64,000 nucleotides of DNA from Corylus avellana (lineage: Eukaryota > Streptophyta > Magnoliopsida > Fagales > Betulaceae). The DNA is taken from assembly GCF_901000735.1 (NCBI RefSeq), contig NC_081544.1:29940095-30004094 (forward strand). Direction: 5' to 3'. Of the stretch, positions 11,691-25,800 are shown piece by piece; the first letter of the stretch is position 1, and each line of letters opens with the position of its first letter. The notes beneath the pieces were generated by a model, which saw only the letters and a list, made by a program, of their open reading frames with translations, ran no database searches and was not told the origin of the DNA. The position numbers and the translations under genes were made by a program.

Positions 11691-11731
11691 AATAAATTGC
11701 AAAGCATCAATGGCCACCAATCAAAAAGCCA

Positions 11732-14700
11732 TCAACCTTGTGATTTAGAGGCAGGCAAGAACTTCATGCAAATAGGAGCTTTAACGCCGGCAAGAGAGAG
11801 AATAGCAGCTGGAATTCCCCACAAAGAATCACCACAAATGAGGCCAGATGCCACAGCAGGTGCAAAGTCATTGGCATTTTGCTTGTTCTTCTTCTGCCAC
11901 AAGAAGAGAATCAAGCTCCCAACACACATGTCAATAGTAAAGTATCCGCCGAGATAGAATGGGATGGCCATGCACATTGGGCTCGGAACAAACCTATATA
12001 TCCTATACTTTGTTTCATAACACTTCAACAGCTCGCTGAGTATATTTAGGGCAATAGCAGCGCAGAAAAATATGACAGCAAGTTTGACACAATTTTTGGG
12101 AAGGGAATTGATACCCTCAACTCCAAGAAGGGCAATCCCGCGGTATAATAAGCCGTAAGGTGCAGGATAGGATCCATCTGGGTCGCCAACAGAGTATGCT
12201 TTGTAGAAAAACCAGAAGATCAAAGGCGACATGAGACAACCCATGGCTGTACCAAAAACTTGGCTAAAGAACATGGAGCGAGGAGATGCCAAAGTCAGAT
12301 ATCCAGTCTTGAAGTCTTGCATGAGATCAGAAGCTGTAGAAACAATGCTCATCATTACACCACAAGAGGCAAGGCCAGCAATAACTCCCCCATTTTCAAG
12401 TCCAACCCAAGAACTAAAGATTATGATAGCAACTTTGCCATAGTTGGAGGCAAGAGACCAATCGGTAAGACCGCACCCATAAGCATTGCAGAAAGCCAAA
12501 ACGGGCGCAATGGCATAAGCAACCAATATATGGTACCATTTCAACTGGTGGAAGATGAAGGGGACTACAACAATGGATATGGCTGCTAGGATACCATATC
12601 CAAGCAAAGCTATCCAAACGGGAATCTGGTCTGACAAGAAAAATTCCGTCCGTCGTTTCTCATCGTAGTTTTCAATCTCATCAGAGTCTGACTGATCAAC
12701 AATAATAGAAGATTGATTCTTCTTAGATTTAAGTGCCGCAAGACTGCTTGCAGTTTTGATCAGCATATAGACAACATGGAAAAGGCCGTCACCAAGCATC
12801 ATGGCAATAGCAATAAAAACCTATTAGGATGAACAAGAGAGAGAAATGTCAAATTATAACATAAGAGTATTGGAATCAAATTAAATTATTTGTTTCATTG
12901 GCCTTTTTTTTTTTTTAAAAAAAAAAAACATTAATAGTGTAGGGAGGAGCAGCACCCTATATCCTTGAATGCCGTGGAGACTGCTTGACTTTAGTTCAGC
13001 ACTATACCAGTCACCTTTTGTGTGCTCAATCAATGGCCACATAATTCCCCACGAGATTACGGCTCCAATAAGCAAAGATATGTTTACCATGTAAGGGCAA
13101 ATCATTCCAACACCAACATACGTGGAGGAGAAATCAAAGTAGAACCTGAGAGAGAGAGCGAGGGAGAGAGAGTTAATATTCGAGATAATGATGTTTCTAG
13201 CTTGTAAATTAAACGAAGTCGTTTTATTTGACATAAAGGGTAGACCTATGTTGATAGGCTTGGAGACCCAAGGTAGGGAAGCTTGAAAACCCACAATCAT
13301 CGCCAGCAGCGTAAAACCACTGGAAAAAGGCAAACAGAAAGCTAAAGCAGAAGCTTTTAAAGAGCACAGCAACTTGTTTCCTGTGTATTCATGAACATGA
13401 TGATCAATGCATTAGATGATTATGTTAATACAAATTAAAGATTATTATAATAATGCAAATATTAAATATGTGAATGCTCACTTTGCCAGCTTCGCTCCTT
13501 TGGGGGTGTGAAAGCTGTTGATGAGGTATGCAGTTGCAGTCCCACTGGGGTAGGTTAACTTGTACTTTAAGATCATCATCTGCGAGACATTCATTTTGAA
13601 AAATTAGGGTATAACAGGGCAAAATTAGAATACAGATTAATTACATATTATCTCAAGAACAACTTAGCTATTATAAGCATCTCCAACAGATTGTCTAAAA
13701 CATCAAAATCGTTATATTTTAGTCATAGTGGTGTCTAGGTGATGAACGGTTTTTTAACTTCTGTTATCTGTTCATGGGCGGTTATGGGCGGATTAATTCA
13801 CTCATTTTGAATGAGCGGACAACTACTAAAATCCACCTTCGCAAGGTGTAATATAATGCACTTTACAACCTTAATTTTAGTTAATGAGACCAAAAATTTT
13901 ACTCCAACAAAATTCTCTTCAGAATTTTTAAAACCAAGGTAATGTTACGTACCATGATTTTTTATATTTAGATAAGCATGCACTATATAATTCTCTTTTC
14001 TTTTGTATTCATTTAGAAAATTTGTTGAAGTGTATTAAAAAAGTAAATAATAGTAATAATAAAAAAAAAAAAATTACTTTTTGAATAGCTAAAACAATGC
14101 TTTTTTTTTTTTTTTTTTCTAACCTTTCTTAGGGGCACAATAGAGAATAAGCCAACGAAGCTCACGACAAAGAGGAATCCAATCATCCAACCAAGAGAGA
14201 GTGGCTTCACGTTGATTGGTGTGTTGATTCCATCTCCTTGACCAGCTACTATAGGGCTCATCCCCAGCAGATAGCTTGCAGTGCCACCTAATAATATGTC
14301 AAATATATATTATCAAACAAACCCTTTGCTTCAAAAGATCAGAAGTTCAAGGAAGTACATCATTGCATCCATATACAACTTCATTTAGCATCCTTTAGAT
14401 TGATTGCTTAAGAATTAAAAATTGATCTAGCTAGGTTTAATTTCAATAATAGTTAGAAATAAAATTTTAAATTGGAGATAACCTAGATAATCCAAAACCA
14501 AAGGGTACTCAACAGTCAAGTACATGCTATCACAATCAACACTAATATTTTTCAAAATTAAATTCACAACAATAAATCTATAGGTCAAAGTAATAAATTA
14601 TGTTCATCTAAAAGATAAAATTTGCTTAGAACAAACAAAGAAGGAATGACTACGCCTATCCCTTACTTTAATAATGAATTGTTAGAATCTTAAGAGTGTC

Positions 14701-16309
14701 TCTCATATTGCTTAAGCCGAAATTCTTGGGCACGCACTTGTTTCTATTTTTAAAAGTGAGTTTTATCTAAAATTTGTATTATTTGGTATTAGAGTCGACC
14801 ACTATATTAAGTATGAGATATGATGCAACTTGTCGAGTATGAGATTAAATTGGTTACAATTTTATGGTCGAATCAGGCTAGATTAAAATGTCTTGATTCT
14901 ATGTATAGATATAATGTTAAGACGTTAAATACTAATAAGTGTGTGGTACTATTGGGTGATACGTAATATGGTATGAGTTAGAAGAGGTGACTTGCATTTT
15001 CTCTTCAACCTTATCGTGGGCCCCAAACAATTATGATTACTTTTACACCCATACTTTTTGACTTAAGTTTTTCTCTCTCACACGCGTCCATTTTGTCTCT
15101 CTATTCATTAAACTTCTTCTAGAAGCTTTGACAAAAAGGCTTTGTTGTCTCCTATTTAAGCCATTGGGTCATTAAGGAAAAAGAGAGAGAGACTTGTGTT
15201 TTGAAGGAAGAAGGGATACACCATTTTTATTCAATTTGATCTCACATTTGGAATGCTGAAAAGCTTAGAGAATTTTAGAGAATATTTTCTCTTTTGTATT
15301 TAATTCTCTTTTGAGTAAGATTAGGGTGTATTGAGGCTTTTGGGTTTGAGTGGTTTTATTCATACTACTCTTTGTACTCCATTCTATTGTTAGTAAATTT
15401 CTACTCTACTATTTTGTTAGTAAATTTCTCCTGGATCGTCTCCGCCAGCGAATATAAGTTTGTTAAACCGAACTACTTAAATCTTGGTGTCTTGTGTGGT
15501 TGTGTACTTTTTTACATCTTGGAATTTGCATTTGTCACAAATGTATGATCCTAAAGTTTCAAATGACGGCTCAAGTGGGTCAAGTGCAATGATCTTTGTA
15601 TCATAATTTTATACAAGGCCGTTTGTCAATCTTAAAAATTGATTTTCATATCAAAAGATACTTAAATAAATGAGTATCCCTCTTATCATCCCTTACAAAA
15701 AAAAGGGTGCCATCAAATATCAAATTCCGAGATGCAACTGAGAAAATAATCAACGTTGCCTAATTGTCCTACCACACCACACCAACTAAGAACTTTTTCA
15801 ACCATATTTTTCCAATTAGGGCTGGATTATCAAAAGCACCAAATATATATATATAACAAACATCAAACGAAAAGAAAAAGAACGAAAAAAAAAAAAACAT
15901 TGAAGAACATACTGCTAAATGCGACTCCGGAGGACGCGACAACACATGTTTGGATTACAGTGTTCTCTTGCCGAGTGAACGGCTGCTTCAAGAGCCCACA
16001 CCTCTCAAGCAACGTCGTATATCCCTTTACAACCGCAAATCCCAACAATCCGGCCGCAACGTTAAGAGACGGAATCACCCCGGTGGTTAGATTAAGCTTG
16101 CACACAATGAAGTTGAATATAATACTCAAAACAAAGCTCGTCACCATAGATCTTATTGTTATCTGCTTCGTCCATGGCGGCACCTCCGTATCTTTAAACA
16201 CCCTCTCCACCATAATCCTTTGATTACCACCGCCATCATCTCTATTCTTTGTAATTCCTTCATCATCAAACTCGATTCTCTCTCTCTCTCCGCTAGAGTT
16301 TCTAGCCAT
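11732..16309 (-). CDS. YSL-family metal-nicotianamine transporter (YSL5/7/8-like clade), intact
   Basis: Six exons on the minus strand: 16309-15913, 14287-14124, 13579-13482, 13380-13246, 13145-12956 and 12820-11732. All introns are GT-AG and phases close to 690 aa plus TGA, the normal YSL length. It is an oligopeptide-transporter-family membrane protein; relatives carry metal-nicotianamine chelates across membranes with protons. Seen in order: a hydrophilic N-terminus ([17 protein letters not shown]); [20 protein letters not shown] leading into the first membrane helix; [75 protein letters not shown]; then about ten further hydrophobic segments and [14 protein letters not shown] near the end. 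A charged, serine-rich loop (about residues 345-385) is cytosol-like. The start ATG at 16309 is the first in frame, and clear intron junctions follow. Intron 1 (1.6 kb) carries a copia-type LTR. It shares exon structure with the two damaged plus-strand copies at 33-41 kb but is clearly diverged from them. The clade assignment rests on N-terminal similarity and is less certain than the family. Confidence 0.93.
14680..15560 (+). mobile_element. Solo or truncated copia-type LTR inside YSL intron 1
   Basis: Starts TGTTAGAATCTTAAGAG at 14680. The 3' half has the wording common to plant copia LTRs: repeated TTGTTAGTAAATTTCT, then CTCCGCCAGCGAATATAAG, then AAACCGAACTACTTAAATCTTG and TGTGTGG. No primer-binding site or coding sequence follows, so it is a solo or truncated LTR. 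It sits in sense-opposite orientation to the YSL gene. The right boundary is uncertain. Confidence 0.5.
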
Positions 16310-17080
16310 CTATTGGTCTCTCTGGTTTCCAGAGTACTGAATTGCAAAGAAGGCTAATACGAATAAATAGTTGGATCAGACACTGAATTTATAGGGGAAT
16401 CGTAATGATGAGAAAGTATAGGGTTTACAGTTACATGCTGTCACGTAAAATGGGGGAGTGAACCAATCAACGTTGTCAATAATGATTCTCAAGAGAATCC
16501 CAATTGAGAATCTTAATAAAGTCAAATGGTCCCACAATTGCTGGTTGACAGTTGCACTAATCAAAGATGGGTAGTGATATCTTTACCGGCGTCACTGTTG
16601 ATGTAGGCAGTATATCACTACCCAAGACGAAAGACTACAAATTTGACTTAAATACAGTAAAAAAAAAAAAAAAATTACAAGAGATTTGTAGATTGTTTAA
16701 TGGTTTACATTTACTGTCAAGTTTTTTACGAAAAAGAAAGAGAGTAAAACTAAATCTAAATCATTGCAAAAATTACAAGAAATTCGCACCTAAATCAAAT
16801 CCATGCCGAGCAAGAATTACAATTGTTATAGGAATATATAATATGAATTAGTAATGTTAATTATAGGTATGACTCTTATTTTTCAAATGTGATGTAATTT
16901 TTAAAATCACAATTAAATAAAAATTTAATAATTATCCATTTCAAATTTAATTACTATTTTAAAAATCATGTTACCCTTAGAAAACAAAAAGAGGGTAAAA
17001 GTCATAAATACCCCCACTTGATAGGTATTAAAGGTGACAAGAAATTAGGTGACAATCACACCAAAAAGGAAAAATAATAA

Positions 17081-17180
17081 TAATGTCTCCAGGAGATAGC
17101 TCAATCGGCTGGGACCACACCTAATAAAGCATAGGTCACTAGTTCGAATCCCTTTCTCCCCTCTTGTGCGGACATGTCAA

Positions 17181-17212
<32 letters not shown>
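17081..17212 (+). mobile_element. tRNA-derived SINE
   Basis: The body starts GGAGATAGCTCAATCGGCTGG (about 17092), containing a pol III A-box-like word. About 40 bases on is a B box, AGTTCGAATCCC (17150-17161). A short unrelated part follows, then a tail of (AAT)n to about 17209. The left flank carries AAAATAATAATAATG, which resembles the tail and could hide the target duplication. A and B boxes plus a simple-repeat tail with no tRNA fold identify a SINE rather than a tRNA gene. Confidence 0.75.
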
Positions 17213-17496
17213 TCATAGGTACAACCAATAACCATGGGTGGAGTAAACTCTATCGTATTTGTGGTTTATTTAGGAATTTTTCTTCTCGGTGATCTTGGAT
17301 AAAGTACCCATAAAAGTAGACTTGATAAGTCTCCTAAAAGTGCCTCATTCATTTCAATCCAATTTTTGTAAGAAAAAGTTGTGGGCATAGATCGACATCC
17401 AACATCTAACACACTTTTAAATGCGCATTCTTTAACGTGATAGTAAAAATCACCATTGAATTTTAGTTACATTATTGAATTTTAGTCACCATGGAT

Positions 17497-17599
17497 GAGT
17501 AATGCTAGGCAGCCTACCAAGGTCCTACTAGCGTCCAACTCCTTTTAATTTTTTTTTTTAATAGGGAGTTGGACGCTGGTAGGCCAAACAAAATTACTC
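17497..17599. mobile_element. Short MITE-like inverted repeat
   Basis: The left arm starts GAGTAATGCTAGGCAGCCTACC and continues to GCGTCCAACTCC. The right arm, GGAGTTGGACGC through GGCC to ATTACTC, is its imperfect reverse complement. Arms of about 45 bp flank a short T-rich loop. No clear target duplication was found. It has no coding capacity. Confidence 0.65.
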
Positions 17600-19870
17600 T
17601 TTCTAGATCTAATAAGTTTACCCAATACTGATATAACATGATTTAAACAACCATGTCAGATGTCTCCTAGTTCAATCAAAACTAAACTTTACAATTGCTC
17701 AAGTTAATTAGAATTAGGCTTCATCACCAACATTCTTCCACTTGAAGATTGGTTTCTCGGTTATTTTCACTTCATAGTAAGTCATATCATAGCTGATAAA
17801 ATTGACCACACAAATTTATAGGTAGATTCCCATAGAGTTATTGTTTTTTTCTTACTATGATATAATGCGAGTATGTGAGTTAGTTTAAAGAATAATCATA
17901 TAATTGTAAATAAGCACCATTTTGAAAATAGCCTTGACAATGCTAGATGATCAGGTTGTATCCACTTTGTTGTAATAAGGGTTCAAGCGTGAAGAATAAA
18001 TTATTGAAATTTTACATGTGATAAAATCTCATATCAAATAATAAAAACAAAAATGAAAAGTGAATATAATATTATTAAATTTAAATTTATAGGTTTAAGC
18101 TTTTGGATGAGAGTGAGAGAGAGGCAGGTTGGACATCAATGAGAAGACAAATAAATGTACACAGATGATATGCTTTATTATATATATATATATATCTCCC
18201 ACTAGAGAAATAGAGAGAACTCCTGGTATTGCAAGTTCACATTCTTAAAAAATCAATTGATAAAATTTCCATAATTTTTATATTTCATAAAAGGTAAATT
18301 CATTTCATTTCCGAATGTCTGATAGGAAGAAATTAAAGAGATGCGTATTGTTGGGGATAAAATCCTCCCTGGGTTTCACTCAAATACAACTGTATCATTA
18401 AAGACTTTCCTAGAAAAGAGGGATATCATTAAAAACTTTTTTTTTTTTTTTTGGGATTTTAAAGAAGATAAGAGCATAGTAGATGAGTAGAGTAGAGGGG
18501 GTCCTAGAGCAAAATTGAATGAAGGTAAAATTTAAATTTACCCCAAAATTTAATAGATAATTTATTTATTTTTTATTTTTTTGAAGGATAATAGATAATT
18601 TATTAAGCAGGGTGCTTGGAAGGGAAACGCCATTATAGGTCCAACAATAGAACCTTTCTATTTGTCTATTAATTGAGTTGAGGATGAAAAAGAAGAGACG
18701 AGAACAAGCATTTTTCAAAACCCTAAAATACCCCTCAAAACCCTTTTTCTCCATGTTTACCCAATGCTAATCCAACATGGTTTAGAACTTTAAACGCCAT
18801 GTCACCTAGTGCAATTAGGACTAAGCTTCCCCATCGCCAAAGTCAATTAGAAATAGGATTCATCACCAACATTCTCCCACTTGGAACATTGGTTTCTCCA
18901 GCATAGAGTTAAAGGCACCATGAAACAGCTGTGCAAACGTGACTAATGGATTAGGTAAAATCAAGCCCAAAGAGAAGTCCTACACTACAAAGTTCTCTGA
19001 TGGAACAAGCTTTGTTATTATATTTGCAACATCGTAAGTGATGGAAGCCAACATCAATGATCAAACACTAACCAAAATATATATAAATACATAAATATAA
19101 CATTGCTAGGTCAATTTTTATATTTCACGAAAGGTAAATTCATTTTCACTTTGTAATGCCGCAGAAGAAAAGAGATGCTATCAAACTTGTCTCACGTGAT
19201 TCATGTCCTCAAAAACTGCAACTACAGTTGAGATAAAATCGAAATAAATGCGCATTGAATGAAGAAAATATGCTGGCAATGTACTAATCTTTCGAGAACA
19301 AAACAAAAACGTGGAGGTTTGTTGGATTGAACCTCCTTAACCATGTAATAGGAAAAATAATGTTAAGGTACAACTTTTACCCCTTTATCTGTGTTTTTCT
19401 GCAAAAACGACTCTTACAACAAAATCCATACTCTAAAAGGAAAGGGTATTACAATAACATTAATCCTATCCTCAACAGAAACATCAAACTACTGATTAAA
19501 AAAAAAAAAAAAAACCACACAAAACCAACCTCTAGCAAATAATATGAGAAATACAAGAGCATTGCCTTCAAAGCCAGTTATTTAATAAAAGGCCAACACC
19601 CCCACACCAATCAGCCCTTCATCCTTGTTCAATCTGGAAGCCTTCTTTTCCCTGCAAACACAATATACATGCCCGGTTGATCATTTGAAATTGAACATAA
19701 TTGAAAGTGATGCTGTTGCCTACAGGATAAAGGCAAAAAGGGAGATGCATACACAAGTGATGCCTCAAAAAGGACATTAATCAATGGAATCATGTAATCA
19801 CGGTGACATGAGCTGGGAATACTCGGGTTTGTAATCTGTCATGTCTCATCTGTTCTAGAAATGGTAACCG
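17600..19870. other. Intergenic stretch with diverged direct repeats
   Basis: No gene. Segments at about 17610-17765 and 18750-18900 are diverged direct copies. They share, in order, TTTACCCAAT, AACATG, CATGTCA, AATTAG, TTCATCACCAACATTCT and CCACTTG..A.ATTGGTTTCTC. Such pairs about 1.1 kb apart may be terminal parts of an old retroelement. A (TA)n run lies at 18178-18196. Confidence 0.4.
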
Positions 19871-19875
19871 TACCA

Positions 19876-22800
19876 CTATGACGAAAGCCTTCCAAATAAG
19901 ATCCCACTGAAAATAATTGCACCGAACCACTTGTTGGACACAAATCTGAAAGCAAGAAAAGAAGATTTTATAAAGAAACGTGTGTTGCTAATTATAAAAG
20001 CATAATTACCAACAAAAAAAGAAGTTAATAATAAAAGTTCAAGAGAGAATAAAATAATGTGATCTCAAAGACATATCCAAAAGGAGGCTTCTAGAGGAAA
20101 TACGGAATGGATTTATGCATCACATGAGTGCAGAATTCACACAATAAACCTATGTTATACTCACACCCTAAGAAATACAATAAAATAAAATAAAATTGCG
20201 CACTTTCGATTGCAATCAGCACGGGATGATAGATCAGCTGTCCGTATCTGCCAAGCTAATTGTCCAGATGCAGCTGCCAGAAATGCATAATATGGCGACC
20301 CTGCTCCATGTTTTATTTGCTTCTCAGAAACAGATTACTATAAGCCAATTACAGTTGACAGAAAGTCGCTAACATAGGGACTAGAATAAATACCGAGCCC
20401 AGCATTAAATCCACTGAGGGCAAGACTACTAATGCATGCAATTCCAAACCCAGTAATCCACTGCTTAGTCGAATCTCCAAATCTCAAAGCTGTAGATTTA
20501 ACACCCACCTTCAAATCATCTTCTTTATCCTGGATGCATGTTAACAACATTATTTATTAGGAAGCAAGGAAACCAGAAACCCTTGAAATCAAAATGAAAA
20601 GTCTCTTAGCAAGAAAGCAACAACAGATTTGAGTTCCTTCTTACAGATAAATAAATAAATTAGAGTTTCAGCTATATAATAATCTGAAATTCGGATTTGC
20701 TGAATGCTACATGAAAACTAAATAATTAGAGGTCTGGTGCAGAGTTGCTAACTATTATCTAAACATATCCCTTTTATTTTTTTATTTTTTTTATAAATAA
20801 GTAATTCATTGAAAAGAGCAAAGGAGCTCAACCCTAGTACACAGGATGTATACAAAGAAAGGCCCCACTAAAGGCAAAAAGAGGAACATAAAGACAAAAA
20901 TTGAGACATGGTTGAATCTAAACATATCTTCCGGAAAAAGAATTGAAAAACATCTAATAACTGACAAAAACCATTAGAAAAAAGTCATACGAGGAAAACG
21001 CGTGGTAAAAGGTTCTCACATGTCCGTTTGGTTAAATGAAATCAGAGAGCACAAGGCAAAAAGAAATTCAATTATAGCCACCAAGAGAGATAAATTGTAC
21101 CTGATGTGCATATATCGTATCATACACAAGAGTCCAAAATACTCCAGAAATGTACAATGGAAACACTATAGCTGGATCCAGACTTCCTTTAACTGCAGCC
21201 CACCCTAATAAAGCACCCCAGTTAAAGGTCAGACCTAGATAGGCTTGAGGCTGTGGTGACATAGTTGCATTTAATCAGTGAAACTTCATGAAACTGCTCA
21301 TCTAAGGAAAAAACATAAACGAAATTTTACTTGCATATCTTAGCAGAAATGGACAGTAAACATCATTACCCAAAATGTCAACCTCTTCATCAGTGGATAG
21401 GAGAAGACTAGCAACAAGGATGAAGCCCCCAAAATACGGCTGGTAGGAATAGATAAGCCACATTAATTTGAAAGAAACACACACTTAATACACTAAAGGT
21501 AAATGCTGATTTGACCAAAATTGCAAACTGAAAGAGAGGAATAATAAGAAAACTCATAGATTACACAACAAAATCGCGATAATTGAAAACCATCTATTGC
21601 AATATTGTTTAACTAGCCGAAAAGAATAAATCAAAAGTAGAATTAGGACCTTCAACAAACCTGAAATCATTCTTATTTTATATTCTTGTTATAGGTCATA
21701 TCGGTTAAGCAAGCTGATAAACATATCATTAGCTTCACCTAGTCCCAGAAAAGTGGCATACCAGGAGAATGTCTTTATATAAAGGAAAATTGTCATTGCC
21801 TTGTATTGGTTTGCATTCACAATGTACTACACTAAGCTTTGCATCAAGGTCCTTGAGGGCTCAAGAGTATTGCAGATATTTCAAACAGCAGTTTAACATA
21901 AAGTGGATCTCTTTTCCTGTCTGTGTGACACCCTTTTTCAGGTGAATTTAATGCAAATCTACAAGAAATCATTTAGCAACATGTGATGCATAACATAAAA
22001 ACATGTATAAAACTCAATATATGATGTGATAGAGATAAATCTGAGCCATCTTTTACTCTCTCCCCTTCACCAAAATAGCCCCCTAAAAAGGTTTGTCCGA
22101 ATCTTAGCTGCATTGGGCTTCAATTTAATATAAGCATGTGCATAGGCACACTAACATGATAAGGTGTAAGTGCACAAACAACAACAACTCCCAATAAAGC
22201 AAAGAAGGCATCTCATGGCCTCATTGCTATCATATATACAATTTTGAATTGAAGGCCAATCCTTAAAGTCTCACTAACAGCTGCTTTTAAAGCAGAAGCT
22301 AATTGGAATTCCAGAATTTGGGGAATCATAAGAAACACATATTCAGCATAAGGACTGATATAAAGTGCCTTGCATCTCATACAAACAAATGTCTCTAAAT
22401 TATTTGCAGCACTTTCTACCTTCTTTAAATATCAGAGGTAGAAGGTTTCTGCATAAAAGAAATATGAAAAGTTGAAATATTTGTGGAAGAGTTACAAGGA
22501 AGATAACAATACATAAATTCCTCCAATGATCCAAGCTCCGGTGGTAATATAATATACTGAAACGTGATTGATAGCCGCTATCAGGTTGTAACATTATCAT
22601 AGTTCCCCGTGACCAAATACATCAGAGTAGCTTCATATCATATTATATCGTGTGATGTATCTTTAAACGTTAGAGCAAACCCAAACTACATCTTTGTATA
22701 TGTAGGATTATGCCAGTAGTGAATTCCTATCTCCCATATGGCACTAAACACTCAAAAGGCTCACGTGGCCACAAAATCACATTACAAATTTGGAATAGAA

Positions 22801-25800
22801 ATTTGACATCAGGGATCAAATTGAAAAAGAATATGTACATACAAGCAAGCATAAAAGTTCACATGGAGGGTTGTATATGCTTGGTAAAGTTGAACCTTGT
22901 TTGAACTTTCTAACTTGACAAAATGTTCATCAAGTTGAACCTTGTTTAAACTTTGTAACTTGACAAATGTTGATCGCTTTGACAATGACTTTATGTCGAT
23001 GGGGAATAAGATGCAAGACTGCATCACTTGCAGCAGTAGTTTTATGCATAATAATAACTTAACTATCCTGTGAATCGTAGTTCTACAGAAATAAATCTAA
23101 AAGCTTCAAATACAAATCAATTCTTAATTAGGAACTTTAGTTGAAATGAAGAAAAAAATCCCACTAATTGTTTTCATGGGATCATGCTTTCTCAACTCTA
23201 GTTCCAAAATGTTGCAAACCTTGTTGATTTGTTAGAGCAACTCAACGAGGGCAGATGAAAATAATACTAACCTATAATTATTTAATTGAAGCAGAATCCC
23301 AAGACCCAAAAGCAATTGAAACCCAAGAAAACAAAGCCCTTGAAATGGTGACAAAAGACCACTTGCAACTGGTCGCAACTTTGTACGTTCCACCTGCATT
23401 ACAGAAAGTTTTTTTACATAATTATGCCGAAGTCAAATGAAAAAATCATATATCAGAAATCAAATCAAAATATTCTCAAATTCATTGTTTTGTAAATCAG
23501 AGAAAGATAAAGCAAAAAATTATCCATGAAGTAAGCTTTTTCTCCAAATTGAGAAAGATTCCAATCACAAGTACTTCATTATGGCAAAAAAACAGTTGTA
23601 GGGATGGGAGAGTATGATGCTGCAATTAACTAAATGAATTTGACAATGGCTGGGGAAAAATCAGACCCTAATATTTTTCCAAGTTCTTTTGGATCTAATC
23701 ATGTGATTTAAATTTTCAAGGCACTAAATTACACACAATAATTAATAAATTTCATTACTTGATCTGACCAGAAACAGATCATGTGTACTTCCTACGGTAA
23801 GTATTTAAAAAGTTTAAGATGGGCCATTGATATTGACATGATTAGGAACATAATCAAAGCATATCCTAAAGATTTAGTCATGCTGGAGAAAATAATTTTT
23901 AATTCAGCAAATCGAGTGTTATGAATATATCAAGTAGCGTCAATGGTACATGAAGAACATAGGCCAACTATTGACTTCACAATGCATAAAGATAATTTAA
24001 AAAATAAAATAAAATAAAATAATTATGAAGAATGCAGATTGAGTTCAAAAATCATTTAAACAATGCACTCACTGTTAACCTCTCATGCCAAAAAAAAAAA
24101 AAAAACCTGATTGGTACCTAGGCGGGACATCTAATGGTTAAAGAGTCAAAAACTTTTTTCCTTTCTTTTTTTTTTTTTTTTTGAAACTGCAAAGAAATAG
24201 GTGACATGAAGGCTCGTGAATCCATTAGATAAGATATTATAAATACACGTGTTCTGACATAATGGCACCATAGTCATCAAAAACATTGAAGCTCCTACTT
24301 CCTAGTGGAAGAAAACACAGAACTTGAAGTAGATCATGAGAAATCCGGTCTATAAATTTTATTTTATTTTATTTTTTATTTTATTTTTTTATTTTTTTTA
24401 AAAAAGAAGCAATAAATAATCTCTATTGCACTGCCAAAACATCTGCTTAGTATTGAACATAAAAAGTTCAGAAAAAAAAAAAAGAAAAAAAAAAAAGAAG
24501 AAGAAGATATTCCACTTCAAGTTTCAGAACATCCCAAAAATAGGTCATCTGGTAAAAATCAATCTCCGCCTCCAAATAACAAAATGAACAGGTTTGTAAT
24601 AGATTTAGGATAGGTCAGTAATAAGAGCTACAATACTAGTGCAACATTAAGCCCAACAACAGCAGTCACAACTATGGAAATAGTTTTTCTTTAATGTACA
24701 TAAAAAGCTGATCCCCAGCCCGATAAATGGGGAAGGTTGGGGTAGGTTGATAGAGAACATAAAACTTATTCACATCCAATATGAATGAATCCTGATATAA
24801 ATTAAACCCATTATATATCAAAAAAAAAAAAAAAAGAAATTTTCAAGATAACAAAAAGCATTTAGTCTCATTAACATCCAAAACAATTACACTTCAAGAT
24901 GCACTTCAAAAATGACAACACTTCAGGTTAGAATCACCATAAAGCATGCATAAACATATACTCACGAGGCTTGCAACTAAAATGAAGAATGTATCCAAGT
25001 ACATAAGAAGATTACATTTACCTGAAAGGAGTAGAAACCAAAAACTTACCATGGTATCAATATCACGATCAAGGAGGTCATTTACGGTACATCCAGCACC
25101 CCTTAGAAGCAGAGCCCCACAACCAAAAAGCAGCAACATCTTAACATCGGGGAGATGTCCTGGCGACGCTGCCAAGGTAATTGACCTAAACCAATAAAGA
25201 TGAGTTTGAGATAAGAAAGATTGGCATATATAATGCTCCGGTGAATCATGTGTGAAACATCCTGTCATCAATACCAATAACATAAGAAATATTTGCACAG
25301 TACTCATCACCACTTTTCCCAATTTAACACATGAAACCGGGGAAACTTCACTTACTCCTAAAACTACCAAGCATTTTTCAATGTCCCCCTAAACTTCAAG
25401 ATTTGCAACTAAGCCGAAACAAATCATTTTCATTTAGGCTTCAATATTGAATTTTCTTCTGCATTTCCCATATTTTCCCAACAACCAAAACGAAAAACCT
25501 TCCGGGATTTCCCAAGCAACCAAACAAAACATAAACTAACACAAACACACAAAAAAGAAAAGAAAAGCCGTACCACATACAAGGCCAAGCGAGCAGCCAG
25601 GTCCCAATGGGCTTATCGAGGCGAGCGAGACGAGCATAAGGGCGAGCTTGTTTCGGCAAATACAAGTCGATCCAAGACACCTCCGCCTTGGGCAGTCCAG
25701 ACCCTCCATCCTTATCCTCCTCACTATTCGAACTCTCCCTCACGCTCGTCGAAATGTGCGCAACCGACTTATAACCCCACCAATCCAATTTCAAATTATC

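Noticed and set aside
12231..12589. Plus-strand frames overlapping the last YSL exon
   Set aside because: They are antisense shadows of the minus-strand transporter exon, whose frame is long and family-matched.
17092..17165. Possible tRNA gene (A-box and B-box present)
   Set aside because: Acceptor and anticodon stems do not form and an AAT tail follows, so it is a SINE.
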